Source of the DNA: Alphaproteobacteria bacterium
GTDB taxonomy: Bacteria > Pseudomonadota > Alphaproteobacteria > Rhizobiales > Beijerinckiaceae
DNA: 18,882 nt
NCBI GenBank assembly: GCA_009920595.1
Contig: RFZR01000010.1
Span: forward strand, 1-18,882
Reading direction: 5' to 3'
In this document: positions 8,113 to 15,848 of the stretch, in pieces
Position numbering within the stretch: the first letter of the stretch is position 1
How the letters are laid out: each line of letters starts with the position of its first letter
Notes under the pieces: generated by a model
Databases searched by the model: none
Seen by the model: the letters and a program-made list of their open reading frames with translations, nothing else
What the model was told of the DNA's origin: nothing
Translations under genes and position numbers: made by a program

Positions 8113-9263
8113 GATGTCTGTTCCGAAGGCTTTGAAATCATATTGCGGATAAAATCGGCAATCCCTTCGCGTCGGGCAAGCTGATGGCCAAAGGCGGCAT
8201 CCATCACGAAAATGAGCACCGCGCAAACTATTGGAAAAGCAATTGCAATTTCGAGATAGAAGGGCAGATCTTTGCCATTCACGATCAAAATAAATCCGCC
8301 GACGCGTATGAGTGCTGCAAAAAGGATTGTGTAAAGAATCGCGCTTAATCGATGCGCGCGCGCCGATCGTGGTCGTCCAATAAAGGCGAGTGCCAGACAG
8401 GCAAACGGAAATACGTAAAGAGGCGTCGCAAAACGATCCGCTAATTCGGTTTCGATGCGGATCATATCCGCCCTCGTTTCGCGTCCTGATTGATAGGATT
8501 GAAGGAGATCAAAGGTTAGACGTTCGTGCGGAGAATAGGTGATTTCACCATTGCCAGGGGCAAGTTGTGTGAGATCGAGAGCATAACGTTGAAAAGCAAC
8601 GATGCTGGCGTCGCGATTACGCGGCGTTTCTCTTTGCACACTGCCATTTTCTAGCACAAGGTAATTACCTGACGCGCCATTCACAATGCGTCCGCGTTCA
8701 GCCACATAAACAAGGACCAATTCTGGATCGCGTTTATCCTGGATAAACAGGCCAAGAAGCGTATCACCGGCCCGTTCACGATAATGGAATATGACATTGG
8801 CTTCGAGTTCATTGAAACGTCCGGCTTTGACGATTTTGGTCAAAAAATCTGAACGGATCTGAGTGACCATCACCCGCCACAGATTGATGCTTTCGGGCAT
8901 GAGTTTCAGCGTGAGAAAACCCGTAAAAAGCGATCCAATAAAAGCCGCAATCAAAAGTGGTTTAAGCAGTCGAAAAGATGAAATGCCGGCAGACGCTAAG
9001 ACCGCTAATTCGCTCTCTGCATTTAACCGGTTGAGCATCACGATGAAGCCAATCAAAAGCGCAACCGGTGCGATGATGGCGGCCATTGCAGGCAAGGTGA
9101 GAAGCGTCATTGTGAAGAATTTGAGGACGGATTGACCCTGGGTGGTCATCAGATCAATGTCATGGAGCGCCTGGCTGATCCAAATGACACCAGAAAGCGC
9201 CAAAAGAGCCCAAAGGCTCGTCGCGCCGATCTGGCGAATAAGGTAGCGGTCGATCAACGACAT
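8109..9263 (-). CDS. lptF: LPS export ABC transporter permease LptF
   Basis: LptF is the other half of the LptB2FG transporter that lifts lipopolysaccharide out of the inner membrane. The 384 residues begin with SLIDRYLIRQIGATSLWALL, matching the family start (a short N-terminal helix then TM1 at about 13-35). TM2 lies near 45-75 and TM3 near 100-120. A periplasmic jellyroll (about 125-265) includes the conserved FHYRERAGDTLLGLFIQDKRD. Three more helices follow, with ARAHRLSAI between the first two. It is the first gene of the minus-strand operon, so its promoter should lie in the 142-base gap shared with the divergent pepA. A strong inverted repeat lies there 20-42 bases before its ATG. The 3' end overlaps lptG by four bases. 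Identity is firm from the family match and position. Confidence 0.95.
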   Translation of the reverse strand: MSLIDRYLIRQIGATSLWALLALSGVIWISQALHDIDLMTTQGQSVLKFFTMTLLTLPAMAAIIAPVALLIGFIVMLNRLNAESELAVLASAGISSFRLLKPLLIAAFIGSLFTGFLTLKLMPESINLWRVMVTQIRSDFLTKIVKAGRFNELEANVIFHYRERAGDTLLGLFIQDKRDPELVLVYVAERGRIVNGASGNYLVLENGSVQRETPRNRDASIVAFQRYALDLTQLAPGNGEITYSPHERLTFDLLQSYQSGRETRADMIRIETELADRFATPLYVFPFACLALAFIGRPRSARAHRLSAILYTILFAALIRVGGFILIVNGKDLPFYLEIAIAFPIVCAVLIFVMDAAFGHQLARREGIADFIRNMISKPSEQTS

Positions 9264-9283
9264 AATGGGCGCCTTGCCTCGTG

Positions 9284-9304
9284 GGACGCCTTGCGGAGGC
9301 GTCC
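9284..9304. repeat. Perfect 8-bp inverted repeat between lptF and pepA
   Basis: The half-site GGACGCCT at 9284-9291 and its complement AGGCGTCC at 9297-9304 flank a five-base TGCGG spacer; one more G-T wobble pair extends it. Read from the minus strand it would be a leader hairpin shortly before the lptF start. As DNA it could be a dyad operator for either gene. No T-run follows on either strand, so a terminator is unlikely. Confidence 0.5.
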
Positions 9305-9405
9305 TGATTGATGCAGAGCTAGCAAGGTCGCCCCCGCAAGATCAAGCATTGTCTTGGGAAATGGGCCGGGGGCTTGAGGATTTATACGATTATCGGGAGA
9401 GTTTT

Positions 9406-10932
9406 ATGGCCGCCATGCTCAAGATTGGCTTTGCTTCACCGGCATTGGAAAAGACCGGTACTTTGGTCCTGTTTGTGGGAAGTGATTTGGAGCTGAGCGC
9501 AGCCACACGTAAGCTGATCGGCACGGCGGGTGTTGGCACCATAAAGCGCGCAATTTCAGCCGAAAAATTTAAAGGCAAGGAGCGCTCGACGCTTCTTATC
9601 CCCGCGCCGCAAGGCTTCGATGTTGATCGCGTTGTTGTCGTGGGTTTGGGCAAGGACGAGGAACAAGAAAAAGCCGATTATGTCCGCCTTGGCGGTGTGA
9701 TCGCTTCGGTCCTGGGGTCTGCCAGCACAGCATCAATCCTGTTGGAAGGCCCGGCGAAGTGGCGTGCGGACGCAGAAGCGGCTGTTGATATCGCTTTGGG
9801 ATTGAGACTGCGTCACTATCGCTTTGACAAATACAAAGCGAAAAAGCGTGACGCGGGTGATGGCGAGAAAGCCGACCAACCGATCAGCGTAACGATCCAT
9901 GTTGAGGATCCGGTTGCCGCCAAGCGCTTAGTCCGCTCGCGCGAAGCGGTGGGTTCAGGCGTTGAAATCGCGCGTGATCTCGTGAACGAGCCGCCGAATG
10001 TTCTTGATCCCATTGAATTTGCAAAGCGCGCGAAAGAGCTCGAGAAGCTTGGTGTTGACATCACAATTCTCGATGAAAAGCAGCTCGCAAAAATTGGTAT
10101 GCGCGCGCTTTTGGGCGTCGGGCAAGGTTCTGAGAAAGAAAGCCGCGTTGTGATCATGCGCTGGAACGGCGCTAAAGCGAAAAAAGGAACTAAAGCCCAA
10201 CCCGTTGCCTTTATCGGGAAAGGCGTTGTGTTTGATACGGGCGGTATTTCCATCAAGCCTGCGCAAGGCATGGAAGATATGAAAGGCGATATGGCAGGGG
10301 CTGCATGCGTTGTTGGTTTGATGCACGCGCTTGCGGCTCGTAAAGCCAAGGTGAATGCGATTGGTGCGATTGGCCTTGTCGAAAACATGCCCGATGGCAA
10401 TGCGCAACGTCCGGGCGATATTGTGACATCGCTTTCGGGTCAAACGATTGAAATCATCAACACAGATGCCGAAGGCCGTCTCGTTTTGGGTGATGTGCTT
10501 TGGTATGTTAAAGAGACCTACAAGCCGAGCTTTATGATTGATCTCGCCACTTTAACGGGCGCTATTATGATCGCGCTGGGGCAAGAATATGCGGGCCTCT
10601 TCTCAAATAATGACACTCTCGCAGAAAGACTTCATGCTGCAGGTCAAGCCACCGGTGAAGGCGTCTGGCGTATGCCGCTTGGTGCGGCTTATGACAAAAT
10701 GATCGACTCCAAATTTGCTGATATGAAAAACACGGGGGGCCGTTTTGGCGGATCGATAACGGCTGCTCAATTTCTGAAGCGCTTTGTGGGCGACACGCCG
10801 TGGGCGCATCTCGATATTGCGGGCACTGCAATGTCATCGCCCGAAACGGATATCAATAAGAGCTGGGCCTCAGGTTGGGGTGTGCGTCTTCTTGATCGGC
10901 TCGTTGCTGATTATTACGAGGAGCGTGACTGA
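9406..10932 (+). CDS. pepA: Leucyl aminopeptidase (M17 family, PepA)
   Basis: This cytoplasmic, two-metal aminopeptidase (classically Zn or Mn) removes N-terminal residues, preferring leucine; E. coli PepA also binds DNA. The C-terminal catalytic domain is complete: metal ligands Lys272 and Asp277 in FIGKGVVFDTGGISIK, Asp295 in DMKGDMAGA, and Asp354 and Glu356 in the signature NTDAEGRL, with the catalytic Arg358 in that motif and Lys284. The N-terminal domain (about 1-170) is the variable M17 domain. I chose ATG 9406 (508 residues, normal length), preceded by GGGAGA at 9395-9400. The frame stays open back to 9265, but that part looks noncoding and would abut lptF. It is divergent from lptF and followed by holC after 58 bases, a common alphaproteobacterial arrangement. 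Confidence 0.96.
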   Translation: MAAMLKIGFASPALEKTGTLVLFVGSDLELSAATRKLIGTAGVGTIKRAISAEKFKGKERSTLLIPAPQGFDVDRVVVVGLGKDEEQEKADYVRLGGVIASVLGSASTASILLEGPAKWRADAEAAVDIALGLRLRHYRFDKYKAKKRDAGDGEKADQPISVTIHVEDPVAAKRLVRSREAVGSGVEIARDLVNEPPNVLDPIEFAKRAKELEKLGVDITILDEKQLAKIGMRALLGVGQGSEKESRVVIMRWNGAKAKKGTKAQPVAFIGKGVVFDTGGISIKPAQGMEDMKGDMAGAACVVGLMHALAARKAKVNAIGAIGLVENMPDGNAQRPGDIVTSLSGQTIEIINTDAEGRLVLGDVLWYVKETYKPSFMIDLATLTGAIMIALGQEYAGLFSNNDTLAERLHAAGQATGEGVWRMPLGAAYDKMIDSKFADMKNTGGRFGGSITAAQFLKRFVGDTPWAHLDIAGTAMSSPETDINKSWASGWGVRLLDRLVADYYEERD

Positions 10933-10990
10933 CGTTGCGATGAATATATGCCCTCCAAGCAAGATCCTTCGTAATTCGATGTAAAACCTC

Positions 10991-11443
10991 ATGACCGAGA
11001 TTTTGTTTTATCATCTCGAGCGGCAACCGCTCGACCAAGTTTTACCGTCTCTGCTTGAAAAAACGCGCGAAAGAGGATGGCGTGCTGTGATCAGAACCGC
11101 AACATCTGATCGCGCGGTCGCGCTTGATGAACATCTTTGGACTTATCGCGAAGAGAGTTTTCTTCCCCATGCCTTGGCATCTCATGCCAGTCCGGGTGAG
11201 GAGCCGATTGTGATTGCGATTGACGAGCCGGATCTCAATGACCCACAGGTGTCATTTCATATCGAAGGCGCGTCTCTTCCTGAAACGCCACAATCTTATG
11301 AGCGCATCGTTGTCTTGTTTGATGGCAATGACGCAGCGGCACTAGAAACGGCGCGCAAACAATGGAAAGATATTCGTGATCAGGGTTTAGCGGCGACTTA
11401 TTGGCAACAAAATGAGCAAGGCCGCTGGGAGAAAAAAGCGTAA
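10991..11443 (+). CDS. holC: DNA polymerase III chi subunit
   Basis: Chi links the clamp-loader complex to single-stranded-DNA-binding protein at the replication fork. The 150-residue protein starts with TEILFYHLERQPLDQVLPSLLEK, then GWRAVIRTATSDRAVALDEHLWTYREESFLPH, the most recognisable HolC segment, then the strand IVIAI and a C-terminal YWQQNEQGRWEKKA. This order and length match alphaproteobacterial HolC. It follows pepA on the same strand and is probably cotranscribed with it. ATG 10991 has only a weak Shine-Dalgarno. The 3' end converges on the ABC-F gene with 15 bases between the stops and no visible bidirectional terminator. Confidence 0.93.
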   Translation: MTEILFYHLERQPLDQVLPSLLEKTRERGWRAVIRTATSDRAVALDEHLWTYREESFLPHALASHASPGEEPIVIAIDEPDLNDPQVSFHIEGASLPETPQSYERIVVLFDGNDAAALETARKQWKDIRDQGLAATYWQQNEQGRWEKKA

Positions 11444-11458
11444 GCTTCTTCGCATCTT

Positions 11459-13327
11459 TTAATATTTAGTGCTTTCTTCGAGTTCACTTGTCAGCATTAA
11501 CCATTCTTCTTCAGCGGCTGCGAGATTGGCGTGAAGCTCAGACTGCTGGCGTGATAATGTCGCTGCCTTTTCGGGATCTTTTTTGAACGTTTCGGGATCT
11601 GCCAAAACGGCATCTACCCGTGCAATCAGATCGGTAATCTTTTGCATTCGTTGTTCGGTGGCTTCGATTTTCTTTTTTATGGTTCCTGGATTGACTTTTT
11701 TGATGGATTTTGAAGTTTCACCATGGGATGCCGGATCGGATTTTCGTTCCGATTTTTGTGATGCCGGTGTTTCAAGAATTTTCGCCCGATAGGCATCAAG
11801 ATCACCGTCGAAAGGCTTTACCGTGCCATCGCCCACATACCACAGGCGATCCGCGCAAGATTCTAGCAGAAAACGATCATGTGAAATCAAAATGATCGCG
11901 CCGTCATAATCATTGATGGCGTCCATTAGTGCGACGCGTGAATCAATATCAAGATGGTTCGTCGGCTCATCGAGAATGAGAAGATGCGGACCATGAAAGG
12001 TTGCAATCCCCATTAGCAAGCGCGCTTTTTCACCACCGGACAAAGACGTAATCGGTGTATCTGCGCGAGCCCCTGAAAAACCAATTCGTGCAACGCGCGC
12101 GCGTGTCTGCGCTTCGCTTGCCTCAGGCATCAAGCTGCGAATATGCGTATAGGGCGAGCCTGTAGGCGTTAACTCATCAAGCTGATGTTGCGCGAAATAG
12201 GCAACTGTCATTTTGGAGGATTTCTTTAGTGCCCCTGTGAGCGGTTCCAATCGTCCGCCAATCAATTTTGCGAAAGTTGATTTACCATTACCATTTGACC
12301 CGAGAAGTCCGATACGATCATCATCGGCAATCGAAAGCGACAATCGAGAAAGCACGGGTTTGTCATTGTAACCTACGCTGACATTTTCAAGCGCGACGAG
12401 GGGCGGCGACAGCGGTCTTTCGGGTGATGGAAATTCGAACGGCAACACATCGCTTTCAATGATCGGCGTGATCATTTTGAGTTTCTCGAGTCTTTTAACC
12501 CGAGACTGTGCTTGGCGTGCTTTCGAGGCTTTGGCTTTGAAGCGATTAATGAAAGCTTCAAGATGCTTGCGCTCTTCTGCTTGTTTCTTGGCAAATCGCG
12601 CTTGAACTTCTTGTTCCTCCGCGCGTTGCTTCTCGAAATTATCATAGCCGCCTTTGTAGAGGCGTAACTTCCCGTCTGAGAGATGCATAATTTGATCAAC
12701 CGATTGATTGAGCAAATCACGATCATGGCTGATCACGATCACCGTATGCGGATAGCGCGCCAGATAATCCATGAGCCAGAGCGTGCCCTCGAGATCGAGA
12801 TAATTGGTCGGCTCATCGAGCAGCAGCAGATCGGGGGCCGAGAAAAGAACAGCGGCCAGCGCCACGCGCATCCGCCAACCGCCCGAGAAATCGGAACAAG
12901 GGCGCAGTTGCGCCTCAGAATCAAAACCAAGGCCATGAAGCACGGAAGCCGCGCGTGCGGGGGCCGAATGGGCGTCGATATCGGCAAGCCGGATGTGGAT
13001 TTCAGAAATTCTTGCAGGATCTTTTGCTGTCTCTGCCTCGGCGAGAAGTGCCGTACGTTCGGTGTCGGCGGCAAGAACCGTGTCGATAAGGCTCTCGGGT
13101 CCCCCCGGAGCCTCCTGTGCGACTGAGCCGATCCGAAATCCGCGAGAAAGCTGGATTTCACCTGATTCCGTACCAATTTCACCGCGTATTATTCGAAAAA
13201 GTGTCGTTTTCCCTGTTCCGTTACGCCCCACAAAGCCGACGCGCGCGCCGGTCGGAATGGTCGCTGAGGCCTTATCGAAGAGGGTTCGGGAGCCGAGCCG
13301 ATAGGTGATGTCGTTCAAAATGAGCAT
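11459..13327 (-). CDS. ABC-F family ATP-binding protein (YheS-like)
   Basis: ABC-F proteins have two fused ATPase domains and no membrane part; they act on ribosomes during translation. The 622 residues show the first Walker A at about 34-41 (GRNGTGKT), signature FSGGWRMRVALA near 147-158 and Walker B LLLLDEPTNYLD near 167-178. A linker rich in Lys/Arg (FINRFKAKASKARQAQSRVKRLEKL) carries the arm that contacts the ribosome. The second domain has GSNGNGKST, LSGGEKARLL and LLILDEPTNHLD. The last 70 or so residues form a charged coiled coil. The start MLILNDITYRLGSRTLFD and the overall architecture resemble E. coli YheS more than EttA or Uup, but the exact subfamily is uncertain. No resistance or transport role should be assumed. 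It is transcribed alone, divergent from tRNA-Pro. Confidence 0.92.
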   Translation of the reverse strand: MLILNDITYRLGSRTLFDKASATIPTGARVGFVGRNGTGKTTLFRIIRGEIGTESGEIQLSRGFRIGSVAQEAPGGPESLIDTVLAADTERTALLAEAETAKDPARISEIHIRLADIDAHSAPARAASVLHGLGFDSEAQLRPCSDFSGGWRMRVALAAVLFSAPDLLLLDEPTNYLDLEGTLWLMDYLARYPHTVIVISHDRDLLNQSVDQIMHLSDGKLRLYKGGYDNFEKQRAEEQEVQARFAKKQAEERKHLEAFINRFKAKASKARQAQSRVKRLEKLKMITPIIESDVLPFEFPSPERPLSPPLVALENVSVGYNDKPVLSRLSLSIADDDRIGLLGSNGNGKSTFAKLIGGRLEPLTGALKKSSKMTVAYFAQHQLDELTPTGSPYTHIRSLMPEASEAQTRARVARIGFSGARADTPITSLSGGEKARLLMGIATFHGPHLLILDEPTNHLDIDSRVALMDAINDYDGAIILISHDRFLLESCADRLWYVGDGTVKPFDGDLDAYRAKILETPASQKSERKSDPASHGETSKSIKKVNPGTIKKKIEATEQRMQKITDLIARVDAVLADPETFKKDPEKAATLSRQQSELHANLAAAEEEWLMLTSELEESTKY

Positions 13328-13399
13328 GGCGCGCCTCTCTTGAACGAAGCTGAGTTGGGGGGCAAGGCGTCAACGTTAATCCTTCCTGCAAGAAACGCC

Positions 13400-13427
13400 T
13401 TGAAGGATCGCGCAACAGGACATAAAC
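13400..13427 (+). promoter_or_regulatory. Possible promoter of tRNA-Pro
   Basis: TTGAAG at 13400-13405 and ATAAAC at 13422-13427, separated by 16 bases, could be a -35/-10 pair ending about 20 bases before the mature tRNA. The match to consensus is modest and the assignment rests mainly on position. Confidence 0.3.
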
Positions 13428-13447
13428 CGTTTCTCGCGCATTGGCAC

Positions 13448-13524
13448 CGGGGCTTAGCGCAGTCTGGTAGCGCATCTGCTTTGGGAGCAGAGGGTCGCAA
13501 GTTCAAATCTTGCAGCCCCGACCA
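13448..13524 (+). tRNA. tRNA-Pro (anticodon UGG)
   Basis: A complete 77-base cloverleaf. The acceptor CGGGGCT (13448-13454) pairs with AGCCCCG (13514-13520); discriminator A and an encoded CCA follow. The anticodon stem TCTGC/GCAGA (13475-13479 and 13487-13491) encloses a seven-base loop with anticodon TGG at 13482-13484. The T-loop GTTCAAATC is standard. It reads proline CCN codons, mainly CCA and CCG. It shares its upstream region with the divergent ABC-F gene. Confidence 0.97.
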
Positions 13525-13559
13525 ATGGGCAAAATGGTTGTTAAAGGGATGATTTTTCG

Positions 13560-13865
13560 ATGACGGCCCGTATTTCCCGCCCCGCAAAGACTGCCATGCA
13601 GTCAGGCAAAGCCAAATCCGACCGTTGGCTTTTGGAGTTTATACCGGAGCATCCCGGCCAGGTTGACCCTCTAATGGGCTGGTCTGGCACTGTTGATATG
13701 CAGACCCAAGTCAAATTGTGGTTTGCGAGTCGGGACGAGGCCATCGCTTATGCGGCTCGCCACGGGATCGCCGCGCAAGTCGAAGAGCCACAAGACGCAA
13801 AACGTCGGGTTATGTCTTATTCAGATAATTTCAAATCCAACCGCATCGGTTCCTGGACGCATTGA
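13560..13865 (+). CDS. ETC complex I subunit, NDUFS4-like (18 kDa/AQDQ family)
   Basis: This small protein belongs to the supernumerary complex I subunit family shared by alphaproteobacteria and mitochondria (NDUFS4). It is expected to sit on the peripheral arm of NADH:ubiquinone oxidoreductase near the NADH-oxidising module and help assembly or stability. The 101 residues show the family pattern: basic N-terminus (TARISRPAKTAMQSGK), W-L-L-E-F with two prolines after it, DPLMGWSGTVDMQTQVKLWFASRDEAIAYAARHGI, and the C-terminal KRRVMSYSDNFKSNRIGSWTH. There is no signal peptide or membrane segment. ATG 13560 gives the expected length. It lies alone between two tRNA genes, away from any nuo operon, as is usual for this gene. 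Confidence 0.9.
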   Translation: MTARISRPAKTAMQSGKAKSDRWLLEFIPEHPGQVDPLMGWSGTVDMQTQVKLWFASRDEAIAYAARHGIAAQVEEPQDAKRRVMSYSDNFKSNRIGSWTH

Positions 13866-13913
13866 GTTCACGTCAGAATTGAGACTCACGTCCTGATCGG
13901 CTATGAGATCTGG

Positions 13914-13931
13914 CCGCGAGGCGGGCTTTTT
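13914..13931 (+). terminator. Weak possible terminator after the NDUFS4-like gene
   Basis: CCGC (13914-13917) and GCGG (13921-13924) flank a GAG loop and are followed by GC and five Ts at 13927-13931, one base before tRNA-Arg. The stem has only four pairs, so it would be inefficient. It also occupies the region expected to hold the tRNA promoter or leader. Assignment is tentative. Confidence 0.3.
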
Positions 13932-14008
13932 GACTCCATAGCTCAGCTGGATAGAGCAGCCGCCTTCTAAGCGGCAGGTCGGAGGTTCGAATCCTCCTGG
14001 AGTCGCCA
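13932..14008 (+). tRNA. tRNA-Arg (anticodon UCU)
   Basis: A complete 77-base cloverleaf. The acceptor GACTCCA (13932-13938) pairs with TGGAGTC (13998-14004); discriminator G and an encoded CCA follow. The D-arm is GCTCAGCTGGATAGAGC. The anticodon stem GCCGC/GCGGC (13959-13963 and 13971-13975) carries a loop with TCT at 13966-13968. The T-arm is GGAGG-TTCGAAT-CCTCC. It reads the rare arginine codons AGA and AGG. A protein gene starts 23 bases after the CCA end, so it may be cotranscribed with the tRNA. Confidence 0.97.
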
Positions 14009-14031
14009 GCTTCTCACTCAGGGCCTTTTTC

Positions 14032-14631
14032 GTGACTTATGATTTTCCGCCCTTTCTTGCTGATCTGGATGCAGCGCGCGAACACGGCTTTGATCTCATG
14101 ACGAAGGCGGTACGTCTTCGCACGGCGCCCATGCATACGCCTGTTGTTTCAACGATTGGAAGCGATGGTCGCCCGCGCGCACGCGTCGTCGTGCTTCGAG
14201 CCTTTGATCGGGAGCAACAACAATTACGATTTCATACCGATATTCGCTCGGATAAATTCCACGAGCTTGATCGGGATCCACGTATCGCGCTTTCATTTTA
14301 TGATGCGCAGGAAAAAATCCAACTTCGCATTGAAGGTCGCGCAACACTTCATCAGAATGATGCGGTTGCCGATAACGCTTGGTCCGCTTCGCAGCCGATG
14401 AGTAAACTTTGTTATGCGGTCGAGCCGGGGCCGGGCCGCGAGATCAGTGCACGCGATGACTTTGCTTTGCCGCGCGACAGATCCGAAAGTGAAATGGGCC
14501 GCGCGCATTTTGCGGCTGTCATTGTGACGATTGAAGAAGTTGACTGGCTCTGGCTTGGCGCAGCAGGCAACCGCCGCGCAGCTTATCGGTTTGCAAATGG
14601 TCAGATCGAAGCCCGATGGGTCGTGCCTTAA
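14032..14631 (+). CDS. Pyridoxamine 5'-phosphate oxidase-like FMN-binding protein
   Basis: The 199 residues have the split-barrel flavin fold of the PNPOx-like superfamily. Visible elements are PVVSTIGSDGRPRARVVVLRAF (strands of the FMN site), LRFHTDIRSDKFHELDRDPRIALSFYD, IQLRIEGRATLH, and a C-terminal VDWLWLGAAGNRRAAYRF ending in W-V-V-P. The end resembles the Alr4036-type PNPOx relatives more than authentic PdxH, which has its own C-terminal dimerisation segment that I do not see. It may oxidise a flavin-linked substrate; a role in making pyridoxal phosphate is unproven. The start is GTG 14032; the nearby ATG 14039 is out of frame. It follows tRNA-Arg by 23 bases, and its stop overlaps that of the converging metC-like gene in a shared TTAA. 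Confidence 0.82.
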   Translation: MTYDFPPFLADLDAAREHGFDLMTKAVRLRTAPMHTPVVSTIGSDGRPRARVVVLRAFDREQQQLRFHTDIRSDKFHELDRDPRIALSFYDAQEKIQLRIEGRATLHQNDAVADNAWSASQPMSKLCYAVEPGPGREISARDDFALPRDRSESEMGRAHFAAVIVTIEEVDWLWLGAAGNRRAAYRFANGQIEARWVVP

Positions 14632-15824
14632 GCGTTATGCGCGGCACGCAGCCGAGCAAAACCCGCTTCAAGATCCGCTTGCAAATCTTTCGTATCCTCA
14701 AGACCGATTTGAATGCGGAGCGCTGGACCACCAGGGTTCCATTTCGTAGCGGTGCGATAGGTCGCGCAATCAAAGGGTATGATCAGGCTTTCAAAGCCAC
14801 CCCAAGAATATCCCATGCCGAAAAGCGCGAGACCATCGAGCATGGCGGCAACGGCCTTTTGTGATGCTGGTTTGAGGATTATCGAGAAAAGGCCTGATGA
14901 GCCTGAGAAATCACGCTTCCAAATTTCATGGCCAGGACAATCTTCGAATGCCGGATGAAGAATTTTTGCCACTTCTGGCTGTGATTTTAACCAATGCGCC
15001 ATTTCAAGTGCTGCGCGCTCTTGTTCTTTAAGACGCAACAACATTGTGCGCATGCCACGAAGCGCGAGAAACATATCTTCAGGGCCAGCACAGATCGCCA
15101 TCGCGTCATAGGTATCGCGTAAATTTTTCCATGTGCGCTCATTCGCAGATACCATGCCTAGCAAGATATCAGAATGACCCGATAGATATTTGGTGCCTGC
15201 TTCAATGGCGAGATCGACGCCCTTCTCATGGGGCGAGAAAAAGAACGGCGTTGCCCATGTGTTGTCCATGAGCACAACCGCACCGTGATCATGAGCGACG
15301 CGCGCGATGCCAGGCACATCTTGCACTTCAAAGCTTTGTGAACCGGGTGCTTCTGTAAAAACGGCCTTTGTGTTCGGTTTAAAAAGTGAAGCGATATTTT
15401 CGCCAATCATCGGGTCAAAATAGGTTGTTTCAACACCAAATCTTTTGAGCAGCCCTTCGCAAAAGACACGTGTCGGCCGATAGACGCTGTCAGTCACCAG
15501 AAGATGATCACCCGCCTTTAAACAAGAGAGGAGAGCAACGGAGACGGCCGCAAGACCGGACGGCACGCATACGGTCCCCGCCGCTTTAGAAATTTCTGTC
15601 CAGGCCATTTCGAGCGCATCGCTCGTTGGCGTGCCTTGTGTTCCGTAGATATAGCGTCCCGTTCGATTGAGCAGGACCTCCATCGTTGGCGAAAGAACCG
15701 TTGATCCCCGATAAATCGGTGTGTTGACGAAGCCATGTTGTTCGGACGGATCCCGACCGGCGTAGACGAGCTTGGTACGGTCGGCGAGGCGCGAGAACGC
15801 ATCGTGCGTCATTTTGTCTTTCAT
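14628..15824 (-). CDS. metC: Cystathionine beta-lyase (Cys/Met metabolism PLP enzyme, MetC-type)
   Basis: MetC splits cystathionine to homocysteine, pyruvate and ammonia in methionine synthesis, using pyridoxal phosphate in the cytoplasm. The fold-type I protein (398 residues) has the family landmarks: TPIYRGSTVL, the ring-binding tyrosine region GRYIYGTQGTPT, the phosphate-binding PSGLAAVSVALLS, Asp187 in VLMDNTWATP (cofactor nitrogen contact), and the Schiff-base lysine Lys212 in AGTKYLSGHSDILLG. The C-terminal MGYSWGGFESLI favours beta-lyase over gamma-synthase or gamma-lyase, but substrate choice cannot be proved from sequence. I chose ATG 15824, preceded by AAAAGG seven bases upstream; the open frame to 15881 lies in the promoter region. 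It is divergent from aapJ, and related sequence blocks lie upstream of both genes. Confidence 0.9.
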   Translation of the reverse strand: MKDKMTHDAFSRLADRTKLVYAGRDPSEQHGFVNTPIYRGSTVLSPTMEVLLNRTGRYIYGTQGTPTSDALEMAWTEISKAAGTVCVPSGLAAVSVALLSCLKAGDHLLVTDSVYRPTRVFCEGLLKRFGVETTYFDPMIGENIASLFKPNTKAVFTEAPGSQSFEVQDVPGIARVAHDHGAVVLMDNTWATPFFFSPHEKGVDLAIEAGTKYLSGHSDILLGMVSANERTWKNLRDTYDAMAICAGPEDMFLALRGMRTMLLRLKEQERAALEMAHWLKSQPEVAKILHPAFEDCPGHEIWKRDFSGSSGLFSIILKPASQKAVAAMLDGLALFGMGYSWGGFESLIIPFDCATYRTATKWNPGGPALRIQIGLEDTKDLQADLEAGFARLRAAHNA

Positions 15825-15848
15825 GGCGTAGCCTTTTCCCAAATTTTG

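Noticed and set aside
9265..9405. In-frame extension of PepA to one base after lptF
   Set aside because: The added 47 residues do not resemble M17 proteins and would occupy the whole divergent promoter region; ATG 9406 has a good ribosome site.
9816..10400. Long open frame (194 codons) antisense to pepA
   Set aside because: Low-complexity Ser/Pro/Ala-rich translation mirrors the pepA codon pattern; pepA has all catalytic motifs.
13448..14008. tRNA genes as an integration site for a mobile element
   Set aside because: No integrase, no partial tRNA duplicate and no composition change; all flanking genes are core genes.
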